Shown here one piece after another: positions 23,528 through 34,771 of a DNA stretch of 47,504 nt (positions are counted from its first letter, which is position 1; every line of letters starts with the position of its first letter). The stretch is from Halicephalobus mephisto (lineage: Eukaryota > Nematoda > Chromadorea > Rhabditida > Panagrolaimidae), in NCBI GenBank assembly GCA_009193035.1, contig SWDT01000201.1, positions 1 to 47,504 of the forward strand, written 5' to 3'. The notes under the pieces are model-generated. The model worked only from the letters and a program-made list of their open reading frames with translations, searched no databases and was not told the DNA's origin. A program made the translations under genes and the position numbers.

Positions 23528-23990
23528 GATCCTAAAACTTTCATTACTGTAGAAGTTAAAAGTATCTATGACAAAGTTTTAAATTTTCTCGACACGAATG
23601 TTTGAAATTTTCCAGTCAAGACCGAAAAACAGATTTTTATATAATTTTAGAAGATCTTAAAACTTCCACTACTATAGAAATATAATTAAATTCAAAATTT
23701 TCTCGACAAGAATTTTCAACACTTTCCAATCAAGACCGAAAAATAGAAAATTATATTTTTATATTATTTTAGAAAATTCTAAAACTTCCACTACTGTAGA
23801 AATATAGCAAAATTTTTAATTTTCTCGACAAGAATTTTCAACACTTTCCAGTCAGGACCGAAAAATAGATTTTTACATCATTTTAGAAGATCCTAAAATT
23901 TTCACTACTGTAGAAATATAATTAAATTCTAACTTTTCTCAAGACGAATTTTTAACCTCTTCCAGTCAAGACCAAATTTTAGAATTTTTT
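23528..23990 (+). repeat. Tandem array of a ~120-bp unit, four copies
   Basis: Each unit contains GATCCTAAAAC, TTTCTCGACA, GAATTTTCAACACTTTCCA and CAAGACCGAAAAATAGA in the same order. Confidence 0.82.
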
Positions 23991-24470
23991 GTTTAAATTT
24001 TTTATAAATTTTAAAAAATGTATAAAAATATTTGAAAAATTCTAAATAAGTAAGATCTAACTTGTTTTTCCCGAGGGTATCAGATCCCGAAGATCTCATT
24101 TTTAATTCAATTTAGTTTCTCGTCTTCCAAATTGACCTGTCAATTTGTGGCACCAATGTAGCTGCCAAAAGGAACATTTTTACGACAGCCGCTTTGTCGG
24201 CTTTCTTTTGACCCCCCGAGGCAATGACCGCGCAAATGCCGTTTTGTTTCTTCTCCGATCGACTTGGCTTTTTGTAAAGACAGAAAGATTAAGAAACTCC
24301 TTGATCCGATTTTGATCCTTCCGCTAAAGTCAACTAAACAGCGAAAATCCTTTTACTAAATAGTGTTGTGGTGTCAGATCTGATTTTCGGTTTTCTTTGG
24401 AACTCGGAGGTCACTCAGTCTCGCTAGATGAACATTCAAGAACCAAGCTTCGTTATATCAAAGCTGACGG
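23991..24470. other. Intergenic, no gene seen
   Basis: A balanced-composition stretch (24,060-24,470) without a convincing ORF. Confidence 0.5.
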
Positions 24471-25040
24471 TCAGAGTTTGACTTCAAAGTTTAAAATCAA
24501 AGTCAAAATTCGATTTTAAAATTCAAATTTCGAAAGTCAAAATCCGACTTCAAAGTTTGATTTTCAAATTCAAATTTCGAAGTCAAAATCCGAAATATCG
24601 ACTTCGAAATTCGAAATCAAGTTTTGACTTTAAAATTCAAATTTCAACTTCAAAATTCGAATATCGAAGTCAAAATTTGAATATCGACTTTGAAATTCGA
24701 AGTCAAATTTCTACTTTAAAATCTAAATTTTGAAATTAAATTTCTACTTTAAAATCCAAATTTCGACTTTAAAATCCAAATTTCGAAATTAAATTTCGAC
24801 TTTAAAATCTAAATTTTGAAATTAAATTTCTACTTTAAAATCCAAATTTCAAAATTAAATTTCTACTTTAAAATTCAAATTTTGAAATTAAATTTCAACT
24901 TTAAAATTCGACTTTAAAGTTTAAAATCAACTTCAAATTTCGAAGTCAAAACCAGAATTTGAATTTAAAATCTGAAACCGACTTCGAAATTTAACTTCGA
25001 TGTTTGAATTCAAAGTTCGTTGTTGAAATAAGACTTTTGA
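24471..25040 (+). repeat. Low-complexity GTCAAAATTCGAA array
   Basis: Many degenerate copies of GAAGTCAAATTTCGACTTTAAAATTC-type words occur. They fall into small blocks, for example AATTAAATTTCTACTTTAAA recurring between 24,720 and 24,900. Confidence 0.7.
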
Positions 25041-25179
25041 GATTAAGTTATTATTTGTAACTTTTTTGAAAATATTCACTTTTTGGGTTATATAAATTGA
25101 TGTAAATTATTTTTTAATTTATAAAAAAAACTTTGAAATTATGTCTTAACATGAAAAATTCTGTTTTTTATTTTAAATT

Positions 25180-25390
25180 TTAAATTTATATTTAAATTTT
25201 GAAGTTTGAAGTTTGAATTTTGAATTTTGGTATTGACCTTTGACTTTGAAGTTTAATTTTGATTTTGAAATTTGGTTTTGAATTTTAATTTTGGATTTTG
25301 GATTTTGGATTTTGGATTTTAATTTTAATTTTGGATTGTGATTTTGGATTTTGACCTTTGACTTCGATGTCGAACTTTGGCTTTGACCCC
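25180..25390 (-). repeat. Complementary low-complexity TTTTGGATTTTGA array
   Basis: The words here (TTTGACTTTGAAGTTT, GGATTTTGGATTTT) are the complement of those in 24,471-25,040, about 140 bp away. The two blocks form a loose inverted repeat. Confidence 0.6.
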
Positions 25391-26040
25391 GAACTGTGAC
25401 TACTAGCTTGAACAAAAACGGAGCCAGATTTCCTCTTATTTTAGTTTTACGACTCCTCGGTGATTTAAAGTTACTTTTTGCTCCTGTTGCCAGAGGCACA
25501 TCTGGCAACACTTTACTCCTAATAAAATCTTTTTCGAGATAGATTCCGTAATTTGTAGTTGTAAATCATCCATTTTCTCTAATACAGTGCCTGGTAGTCT
25601 CATTTGCATTCATTGTCTCGCGCAAGAGTTCATCCATCATCCGTGTCCCTTGGTCTATCTGTCATAATCGAGACAAGACTGATGGGTTTCTTGTTGGAGA
25701 GTTCATTCGACAGTTCTTTATTTATTGGTCATTAATCTGAATTTCCGGATGAGGATACGATGAAAAAAATTAATCTGAATTTTCTGTGTTTTATTATTTT
25801 TAAAATTTTTAAAGTTGACTCATTTTGTCAAAAAAAAATGATTTTTATTATTTTATTTTTAAGAATTTTCGGCATTAACCACATTTTGCCAAAAAAGATG
25901 ATTTTTGGCTTCGATCACATTTTGCCAAAAAAATTGTTTTAATTATTTTAAAGAATTTTTAATTTTTTTCGCTTTTTTAAGAAAATTATTTCTGGTTTTT
26001 GTTTCATTTAAATAAAAAATTTTAATTTTTTAAATAACTG
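25391..26040. other. Intergenic, no gene seen
   Basis: Balanced sequence to about 25,740, then T-rich with the word ATTTTGCCAAAAAA repeated three times (25,822, 25,883 and 25,919, the first as TTTTGTCAAAAAA). Confidence 0.5.
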
Positions 26041-26042
26041 TA

Positions 26043-26194
26043 CCCACAAAAAAGCGTAATTTTTAACGCTATAATAATTGTGAAATGTGACACAATTGTC
26101 ACATTTTTAATGAATATCTAAAATTTGTGACGGAATTGTAACTTAATAGTGACGAATGATATTTGTTACTGAACCTAAAGTTACTTTTTGTGTG
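26043..26194. mobile_element. MITE-like element 1 (TA-flanked, 152 bp)
   Basis: Terminal inverted repeats are CCCACAAAAAAGCGTAA on the left and TTACTTTTTGTGTG on the right, flanked by TA on both sides as expected for a Tc1/mariner-type insertion. The interior is homologous to the element at 26,301-26,448. There is no ORF. Confidence 0.75.
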
Positions 26195-26204
26195 TAGAGA
26201 TTTT

Positions 26205-26290
26205 GGATAGTGTTTATTTCTAATTTAAATCAGGACTTTCTAGTCACTATCCAAAATTTATTGGAGCTGTCAAAATCACTATCCAAAAAC
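26205..26290. repeat. GTCACTATCC hairpin satellite, cluster E (short)
   Basis: TTTTGGATAGTG at 26,209 is followed by AGTCACTATCCAAAA at 26,241 and ATCACTATCCAAAA near 26,276. The cluster sits exactly between the two MITE-like elements. Confidence 0.8.
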
Positions 26291-26300
26291 AGTCCCAATA

Positions 26301-26448
26301 CACAAAAAAACAATATTTTTAATGCTATAATAATTGCAAAATATTACACAATTGTCACATTTTTCATGAATATCTAAAATTTGTGACTAAAATGTAACTT
26401 AATAATGACGAATGGCATTTGTTACTGAACCTAAAGTTACTTTTTGTG
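26301..26448. mobile_element. MITE-like element 2 (TA-flanked, 148 bp)
   Basis: Ends are CACAAAAAAACAA and TTACTTTTTGTG with TA on both sides. The interior shares long words with element 1, such as CACAATTGTCACATTTTT and ACTGAACCTAAAGTTACTTT. It is non-autonomous. Confidence 0.75.
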
Positions 26449-28048
26449 TAATTCTTTTTTTCACCTTGATTTTTCTATGAGAAAGTCAACATGGTACTCG
26501 AAAATTTATTCTTGCTCAACACCGGATTTGTCACCTCCTCGAATTGTGACTGTAGCTTCTGCCAATTGTCTCAATCTGTCGAAACAATGGACCCATCAAT
26601 CCGGGGACAGCCACTTGAGAAAAGGATCAAGCCTGAATGGGCTTCCGTTGAGGCGCGAAAATACACTTTTGAGCCTTGGTTGAGGTCATTCGTTATTTTC
26701 CAAGGTCTGATTAGATCATTTCTGAAATTACGAACAGAATTTTCGAACTAATTTTAATCAAAAAATGAATTATTTCAAGTCGAAAATTCCGAAAAATCTA
26801 AAATTATTAAATGTTTATTTTGAACAAATTCGAATTCAAAAATCTAAAATTACAAACATAACTGCTGATTTCGAAACTTTATGTCAAAGTAATTTAAGTT
26901 AAAAATCGAATTCGAAAATTATAAAAAATTGTGAATTTTGAAACTTTAAATTTAAAAAAAATCAAAAATTATAAAATTATAAAAAATTGTGAATTTCGAA
27001 ATTTTAAATTTAAAAAAATCGAAAATTTCTAAAATTATAAAATTATGAAAAATTGTGAATTTCTAAATTTTAGATTAAAAAAACTCAAAAATTTCTAAAA
27101 TTCTAAAATTATGAAAAATTGTGAATTTCTAAAAATTGAAAATTTAAAAAAATCAAAAATTTCTAAAATTATAAAATTATGAAAAATTGAGAATTTCTAA
27201 AAATTGAAAATTCTAAAATTACGAATAAAACTATCAATTTCGAATTAATTAGAATTTGAAATTCTCGAAATTCGAACTTGACACTTCTAAAATGATGAAT
27301 TATTTACCCGGGTCTTGTAAAGTCCTATTTCGGAAATTCCAAGATTTTTATCGAAAATTATCAAATTTTGAAATCTTCGTAAAGACATATTTTTCAAGTT
27401 TTTCGTCAATTTTAAGATTTGTCAAAATTGTTGGTTTTATTTTTTTTACGATCGAAAATTAACTATTGTCGTTTTTATTTTTTTAAAGAAAATTTTTCGC
27501 GGAAAACGACACAGGTGAAAATTGAGGTTGAAGAAGACTCAATGAGGTTCTAATTGCCACTTTTGAAGAAACCCAAGGTTTGGATTTTTTCGATTTTGGA
27601 CAGAACAAAAAAAAATAAATTATTTTTACGAAGATACCTTGAAATTATTTTTTATGTTTTAAAAAATCATTATACAGTATTCTTGATGAGGGTAATAAAG
27701 TGCCGATTTTCGAAGAGGAGAATCTAACAGGTGGCGTCAAAACGATAAAATTATTTTTTTTCGAAAATCTGACGAAAAATTTTTAAAAATTATAAATTAA
27801 ATTTTAAAATATTTTTGAATTAATTTAAATTCGAAAGATTAGAATTCAAAATTTAAATTCGAAATTTTAAAAATTCAAGTTCGAAATTTCTGAATTTTCG
27901 AATTAAATTTTTTTGAATTTTGAAACAGTCCAAATTTTGAATCAATTTGACTTCAGAATCTAAAAAATTTAAGTTGAAAATTCAGAAATTTTGAACTTAA
28001 ATCTTTTGAATTTTAAATTTAGATTAATTCAAAGGTAGTTTTCTCAAA
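26449..28048. other. Intergenic with an AT-rich tandem segment at 26,895-27,215
   Basis: A balanced stretch at 26,490-26,700 has two overlapping ORFs without recognisable domains. The segment 26,895-27,215 repeats AAAATTATGAAAAATTGTGAATTTC with a unit of roughly 65-70 bp. No gene is supported. Confidence 0.5.
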
Positions 28049-28322
28049 TTTCTTCTTTTAAATTATCATTTTTATTTTATTTATTTTAAATATACTTTTT
28101 ATCATAATCTAAATTACCAATAATTTTTTTCTTATATGATTTTTCTAAATTTCTTTTTTAAAATTATTTTATTTATTTTAAATGTATTTTTTATCGTAAT
28201 CTAAATTACCAGTAATTTTTTTCTTATATGATTTTTCTAAATTTCTTTTTTAAAATTATTTTATTTATTTTAAATATACTTTTTGTCGTAATCTAAATTA
28301 CCAGTAATTTTTTTCTCAGATG
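28049..28322 (+). repeat. Tandem array, ~93-bp unit, three copies
   Basis: Each copy contains TTTATTTATTTTAAAT, ATCTAAATTACCARTAATTT and TTTTTCTTATATGATTTT in order. Confidence 0.82.
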
Positions 28323-29285
28323 ATTTTCCCAGGCCCCTCCCCCGGAACCATCTTGCGCGGCCATTGACGGGTCAAGCTCCGGCCACCAAACACCTGTTGC
28401 AAAGATTATGATTTCTTAGATCCGGTTCGTTGGCTTTACGAGATTAGGCTTAGTTCGGATAATTTTTTTTGAATTTTCATCTTGTCAATCATAAAATCTA
28501 AAAAATCAAATTTTTTATGGTTTTATTTTTTTATTTTTCATTGACCGTCGAAGTTTGGGAAAATGAGTTTTTTCAAAAAATTTCAACTTTAAAATTTTTT
28601 TGAATTTCAAGAATTTTCGAAATTAAAAAATTTTATAGAAAATTTTCGAGTTTTTTAAAACCTAAAAAATTGTAAAATTTTAAAGAATTTGTAAATTTTT
28701 TAGAAACTTAAAATTTTTAAATTTTTAGAATCTTAAAAATTATAAAATTTTAAAGAATTTTTAAATTTTTTAGAATTTCGTAAAAATTTCGAAAATTTTT
28801 GAACTTTTTAGAATCTTAAAAATTGTGAAGTTTTAGAAATTTCGGAAATCTTAAAAAATATTTCACAAAACTCTAAGAATTTAAAAACTTTAGAATTCTA
28901 TGAAAACATCGAAAATTAAACATTTTTGAAATTTGTAATAATTTTTATTTTTTATTACAGTACGATTTGTACAGTAGTATTAAGATGAAAATAACTGGGT
29001 AAATTACCTCCAGAGACAGAACAAACTTCACAATTAGGTCCTCGGCCCTCAGGACAAATATCAGATTTTTCGAAAACTTATTTTTCGTGCCAAATTTGCC
29101 CAACTTCCTAATTACCCAGAAGGGAACAACGGACTTTCTCGATTCTCCCTTCCCTAATCAGGCCTGGAGAGCTTGTTTTTAGCCTGTCAAGGACCCTCGA
29201 AGAAACTTGACCCTCAAAGTGCCAATCTTCACTCAAACAAAAAACCAATGCTGAGGTCAACATCAAAATCAAATTGAATTTTTTA
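28323..29285. other. Intergenic, no gene seen
   Basis: A short balanced island (28,325-28,460), then A/T-rich degenerate repeats, then a balanced island (28,990-29,260). No gene is recognised. Confidence 0.5.
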
Positions 29286-29289
29286 TAAA

Positions 29290-29935
29290 AATTAAGTAGA
29301 CCAGTCTGTCCAAATGTTGCGAGTAAACTGCAAAGTTTTATTTTAATTTTAATGTCGATCTATGTGCTCTAATATTGCGCGCAATCCGCAGCTTTTATTT
29401 TGAAGTCGATTTATCTGTCTAAATGCTGCAGATAAACTGCGAAATTTAATTTTAATTTTAATGTTGATTTATTTATCTGAACATTGCAAGCAATCTACAA
29501 CTTTGATGTCGACTTATCTGTCTGAATGCTGCGCGCAATCTGCAACTTTAATTTTAATGTCGACTTATCTGTCTGAACATTGCGTGCAATCTGCAACTTT
29601 AATTTTAATATTGACCTATCTATCTGCATGCTGCAGGCAAACTGTAAACTTTTACTTTAACTTTAATTTTAATGTCGACTTATCTGTCTGAACATTGCGT
29701 GCAATGTGCAGCTTTAACTTTAATGTCGACTTATCTGTCTGAACATTGCGTGCAATGTGCAACTTTAATTTTAATGTCGACTTATCTGTCTGAACATTGC
29801 AAGCAATCTGCAGCTTTAGTTTTGATCCTGATTTAAATATTGTGCGCAATCTGCAACTTTGACTTCTATGCTGACCTATCTGCCTGAATGTTGCGAACAA
29901 TTTGCAGATTTTACTTTAATTTTGATGTCGACATC
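29290..29935 (+). repeat. Minisatellite with a ~52-bp unit, about twelve copies
   Basis: The core TTAATGTCGACTTATCTGTC with GAACATTGCGTGCAATCTGC recurs, for example near 29,506, 29,558, 29,671, 29,724 and 29,776, with degenerate units at both ends. ORFs on both strands through it are repeat translations, not genes. Confidence 0.88.
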
Positions 29936-30380
29936 TTTATAAACTTTGTCCGTTTTCGCAAATTTGATTTTGTCAATTTTTACTGACCATTTTTGCCTTT
30001 TTTTATTAAGAACAAATTTTAAGCGCCAGAAATCGTCAAATAGAGAAAAATAGATAAATTTGGCTTCACACGCAAATCGGATTTCCTTTTTCTCGCCAGC
30101 TGAGGCACATTCAAGATTTTTGTTGATTATGTAAGTTGGAAAAAATTGGGGAGGAGCAACTCCCACAAACTGACCAGTTAATTGGAGTCCGACCCAGTGG
30201 CATTCTTGGCCAAACTGGGGGTTTAGGCACTGCGCAAAACTAGTCGGGAACATCGGAAGCTAATTGTTTGCGACTGTCGCGATTTTATTCTGTTGTTATC
30301 TAGTTACAAATGAAGTCTTCACTTGGTGTTCCTAATCCTCCATCTTAATCCGTAGTCTAACTTCTTATTTATGACAGAAT
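29936..30380. other. Intergenic, no gene seen
   Basis: A balanced island with a minus-strand ORF (29,876-30,253) that starts in this island but runs into the minisatellite. It has no recognisable domain. Confidence 0.5.
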
Positions 30381-30383
30381 TCA

Positions 30384-30630
30384 TATATGAAACTTCAACT
30401 TTGATATATGAAACTTTAAAATTTGTTTTTTAAATTCATATATAAAATTTCAACTTTGATATATGAAACTTTAAAATTTGTTTTTTAAATTCGTATATGA
30501 AATTTCAAAATTTATTTTTTAAATTCATATATGAAATTTTAACTTTGATATATGAAACTTTAAAATTTGTTTTTTAAATTCATATATGAAACTTCAAAAT
30601 TTGTTTTTTAAATTCATATCAATATTGAAA
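30384..30630 (+). repeat. CATATATGAAA repeats, block 1
   Basis: TTAAATTCATATATGAAACTTCAAAATTTG and variants recur about seven times with a unit of roughly 30-60 bp. The palindrome TTCATATATGAA is the shared core. Confidence 0.8.
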
Positions 30631-30809
30631 TCTCATGTGAGATTTTTATTTTTTAAGATCAGAAAATTATTAATAACTCTGCTTAGTCCCACATAGTCGA
30701 CTGTGACTATTGTAATTTTATTTTATTATTGTCTAATTACAAATGAAGTCCTCTCTCCAGAATCTTCACTTTTCTTATCAGTCCTACCTTTAACTGTCCA
30801 TTGATAACG

Positions 30810-31165
30810 GAATTCATATATAAAAGTTAATTTTTGATATATGAAAATTTATTTTTTGTATGAATTTTTCTCTAAATCGTCTTTCGCGAATTGATATTTG
30901 AGCATGATACGGAATTTATATATGAAAATTCATTTTTGATATATGAAAATTAATTTTTGATATATGAAAATTAATTTTTGATATATGAAAATTCATTTTT
31001 GATATATGAAAATTAATTTTTGATATATGAAAATTCATTTTTGATATATGAAAATTCATTTTTGATATATGAAAATTTGTTTTTATATATGAAAATTTGT
31101 TTTTATATATGAAAATTTATTTTTGATATATGAACTTTTTTTAAAAATTATTTTTCGTGAATTGA
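30810..31165 (+). repeat. ATATATGAAAATTCATTTTTG tandem repeats, block 2
   Basis: A ~20-bp unit TTGATATATGAAAATTCATT is repeated head to tail about twelve times, most regularly at 30,918-31,135. Confidence 0.88.
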
Positions 31166-31245
31166 TATATTGATATTTGATCTTGATATAAAATTTTCGT
31201 TTTTTAGATCAAATGCATATTCACAACCCTGAATAATCCTCCATA

Positions 31246-33086
31246 ATGGGCTGCGAATGTGTTCCGCCACCTCCAGTTTTCGATCTACCCCCGCCCCCGG
31301 ATCCTTCTCTAATCTGGCATTTGATATCCACCGAACCGGAAGATGCTTTAAGAAAAGTAAGTTTTTGACATCTCATTCATAATTCTTTTTGTAAAAATGG
31401 CCAGTTTTTCGTGTTCTTTTGGAAACTCGGCCCGACAAATCTAAAACGACCACTTGATGAATTTCTTGTCCGTTTTTCCTTTTTCCCTTTGGGACTTGGT
31501 TCCTTTCGAAAATTAAATTTTTCAAATCTGAATAATTTTGGGGATTTTTAAAAACTAAAATTTTTCAAAAAATCCAAATTTTAAACTTTATTTAAATTTT
31601 AAAATTTTTCAGGTGAGATTGGAATCTTGCGAATTTTCTCCATTTTTCCAATTTGTCGGAATTAATGGAAATCTTCAAAATCTCCTGTTGTTTGGAGCCG
31701 GTTGTATTTTAATAATTTTATTAACAGTATATTCAATTACAATTTGTTGTCAGAAATTTTGTTCAAGGTAAGTCTAAACGGTTCAAAAACTGCGAACTAT
31801 TAAAATTTCACAAATTTTATAAATTATAAATTTTACAAATTTCATAAATTTTATAAACTATAAATTTTATAAATTTCATAAATTTTTTAAAGTTTGCAAA
31901 TTTTGTAAACTATAAATTTTATAAATTTTACAAATTTTATAAACTATAAATTTTATAAATTTCACAAATATTATAAATTTCATAAATGTTGCAAATTTTT
32001 TAAAAATAAAAAATAAAATTTTATTTTTTATTTAAAATTAATTTTTTGGAATATTGCAAGCAAACTGCGAATTTTATTTTACTGTTGATTTCGATACAGA
32101 ATTTAGTTTTTTAAATTGTATTGTATTTTTTACAAATATATCGATTAATAAATTTTAGGATTAATTTCTAAAATGAACCAAAAATGTCAACAATAAACTT
32201 TCACTAAAATCATTAATCTTTTATGATTTACGATATTTAACAACTGTTTTCAGAACTCGACACAAGTCATCACCAGGATCATCCAAATTCAATTCAAGTT
32301 CAGACACAATTGTCACGGGTCCTTCAACCAGTCATTGGTCTGTCAAATCTCCTAAAATTCCACCATCTGGAATGCCGTTATACGGTAGTGCTTCTACTTC
32401 AAACATATCTGGATCAACTTCAATAATTCGAAATCAACCAAAAATGGGATCATCTACATTACGATTATCTCGACCATTACCTCAACAACTTCATCCTCGA
32501 ACAACAGCCCTTAGGGTTATTCCTGATCATCAAGGATCTTCATACTGTACTTTAAACAGACATTACGAAGAAATTTCTGTAAATTACGCTTTTCCACCCA
32601 ATTGCATTCCCTCCAGCATTTCCCACAACCCTATTCTACCCCGCGGCCAGTCAATCCAATTCGAACCAACAGGTGCAATGGTATATCTCGATCAAATAAT
32701 TCAAAATATCGAAAGAAAACCTCCACCTACTTGTCGACCACCTCCCATTCCAACAACTCCTCCATCAACAGATGATTTAGATAATTCCTCTATAGATGCA
32801 GAAATAGAAGTAATAAATCAAAATAATTTTTCATCACCTCCAAATTCACGACAAAGTGAATTTGGTGGAAGAGAAAGCGGGTACGGTACCGGTCCATCCA
32901 GATTATGGAATATTCAAAGTCCTAAAGTTCCATCCAGATCAACTTCAAAGTATGTTAAAATTCCATATAAAAACTAATTTAAAAATCATCTTCAGAAACC
33001 AAAAGTCTCCAGTTTCAAATTCTCTTGAAAATTCACCTCCAACATTGACAGTTTTCGATCGTCAAAATCCGATGACATATGTTTAA
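31246..33086 (+). CDS. Single-pass membrane protein with proline-rich tail and C-terminal PDZ-ligand motif
   Basis: I do not recognise the family. Exons are 31246-31356, 31613-31767, 32254-32949 and 32996-33086; all borders are GT-AG and phases agree, giving about 350 aa. The N-terminus is MGCECVPPPPVFDLPPPPDP, proline-rich with two cysteines. One strong membrane segment lies at about residues 60-82 (LLLFGAGCILIILLTVYSIT), followed by CCQKFC, which could be palmitoylated. The remaining ~260 residues are Ser/Pro-rich and look disordered, with polyproline stretches (RKPPPTCRPPPIPTTPP) that could bind SH3 or WW domains. The protein ends MTYV, a class I PDZ-ligand pattern. A signalling or scaffold membrane protein is a fair guess only. 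Confidence 0.78.
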
Positions 33087-33128
33087 AGTGCCAAAATTGT
33101 ATAAAAATCATTGTTGAGTTGCTAGTCC

Positions 33129-33134
33129 AATAAA
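33129..33134 (+). terminator. Poly(A) signal AATAAA for the membrane-protein gene
   Basis: AATAAA lies 43 bp after the stop codon and only 23 bp before the 3' end of the convergent coding region, so the two transcripts probably overlap at their 3' ends. Confidence 0.55.
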
Positions 33135-33156
33135 AACATTAAAAAATCAACAACAT

Positions 33157-34771
33157 TCAATCATCATTTGGAAAATTTTTGTGTACCTGAATACCCAATT
33201 TCTGTAAGCTTGGATGCTTGGTCGTCGTGAGATCATCAAGAGCTTTCTTAAAAGCCATTTTAATCCTATCAAATCCCTTCCCGTGAACACATCTTGCAGT
33301 ATTTCTGTAATCATACGGTTCTTCAATGAATATACTGTAATTCTGCTTTTCATGAGAGAGATTAGATCTAAAAATAACTTTCAAATCAAAACCATTTTTC
33401 AAAATAACTTTCCAAATTACAATTAATTTTTCTAAATTCATTTTTAGTTAAAATTAACTTTTAAAATCTTACATTAACTTTTTGAAATTAATTTTCTTAA
33501 ATAACTTATTAAATTTAGTCTTTAAATTTTTTTAAATTTTCAAAACTTACTTTAAAAAAACTTTTGCTTCTCGAATAGAAATTGCGTACTTATCCCAATC
33601 AAAATTTGAATAATAATCAAAAAATCCCAGCAACAAAGCAGTAATCTCATCTCTATTATCCGTTTGTGGCAATTCTTCAACAAGTTTCTTGTTCCAAACC
33701 AACTTATCCATCGATGTAGTTGTATTACAGTATTCCGCACAAACTTGTAAAAGATTCGGCAAAATAGCTGGTTGACATACACATTGCATATAATGCAAAA
33801 CTAACAAAATCAATGAATAACTATTAAACGTTCCTAATTGTGCTGAATTAATACCTTGAACAATCGCCCAATGCTTAATCAACAAACATATCATCGGAAA
33901 TCTTTCATCCATTTTACTGTAATGATGTATAAGATGAGTATTCCTAATACCAGCATAGTTGTTAATATTCAAGTCCACATCCAGACCTTCATAAATTCCC
34001 ATAAATTCAACTTGTAAAATAGGCACAACAGCATTAATAACAATTACTTTCCTAACTTCTGGCATTCTATGAACGTGTCTTTTCATCTTCTGAAGTGCTT
34101 GAATCACCTTGTTTCCTCTCGTTCCTTTTGTTCCATCATGTAACTCCGGAATAATAGCACAAATATCCATGTCTGAATTGTAACTTCCACATCCATTCAT
34201 TGTCGATCCGACACAGTAAAGTTTCGCCTGAGGGTATACTATTCTGATGGCTTGTTCTAATTTATTTTTTGCTCCTTTTTTCCACATAATAGTTTCACCT
34301 CTCTAAAAACTTCCATATTAAAAAATACAAAAATAAACCCAACCTGTATGTTAGCTTCATAATGATGAATTATTTCTTGTGTCATTTCTTCATATTCTTT
34401 TTTATGCTCTTTTTTAAATTTTTGAATTTTTTGTATCATTTTTTCTCTACTAAAATCCGGTCTAGCTCCACCATTACCCAAATCAGTCACTGGAATTTCC
34501 GTAATTTCGTCTTCTCCTCCACTGTTGGTTTCTTCTACAATCACATCCACTTCACCTACAGTATCCAAATCAATAATAGGAGATTTCTCTCTAGGAATTA
34601 TCTCGTCATCTAATACAATTGGATTACTCGGACTTCCTTTTGTAGACAAAGTTGAAAATTCTATAAAAAATACTATTCAAAATCTATAAAAATACAGTAA
34701 TTACCTTTCCTTCTCTTATTCGAAGGAGTAATAGGTTCAGCAGACATACTCCGTTTCCTCGATATATCCAT
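33157..34771 (-). CDS. GLD-2-like non-canonical poly(A) polymerase / terminal nucleotidyltransferase
   Basis: This enzyme would add nucleotides to RNA 3' ends. Exons are 34771-34705, 34660-34344, 34302-33551 and 33367-33157, giving about 448 aa. The first ~125 residues are acidic and probably disordered. The catalytic signature is GSTMNGCGS-YN-SDMDIC, with aspartates near 172 and 174, and the third carboxylate lies in LDVDLNINN (near 238). The central domain contains LLIKHWAIVQGIN and FNSYSLILLVLHYMQ. The PAP-associated block IEEPYDYRNTARCV follows in the last exon. No RNA-binding domain is visible, so a partner may supply specificity, as GLD-3 does for GLD-2. The bases TTTTTAG directly before the ATG look like a trans-splice acceptor. 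The upstream neighbour (35,101-36,499) is a paralogue. Confidence 0.88.

Noticed and set aside
29461..29900. ORFs with repeated STYLSE..C..QSATL or TDKSTLKLKL peptides
   Set aside because: They are translations of the ~52-bp minisatellite in both directions, without any start, splice or domain signal.
29876..30253. 125-residue minus-strand ORF
   Set aside because: Its end runs into minisatellite sequence and the rest shows no family resemblance.
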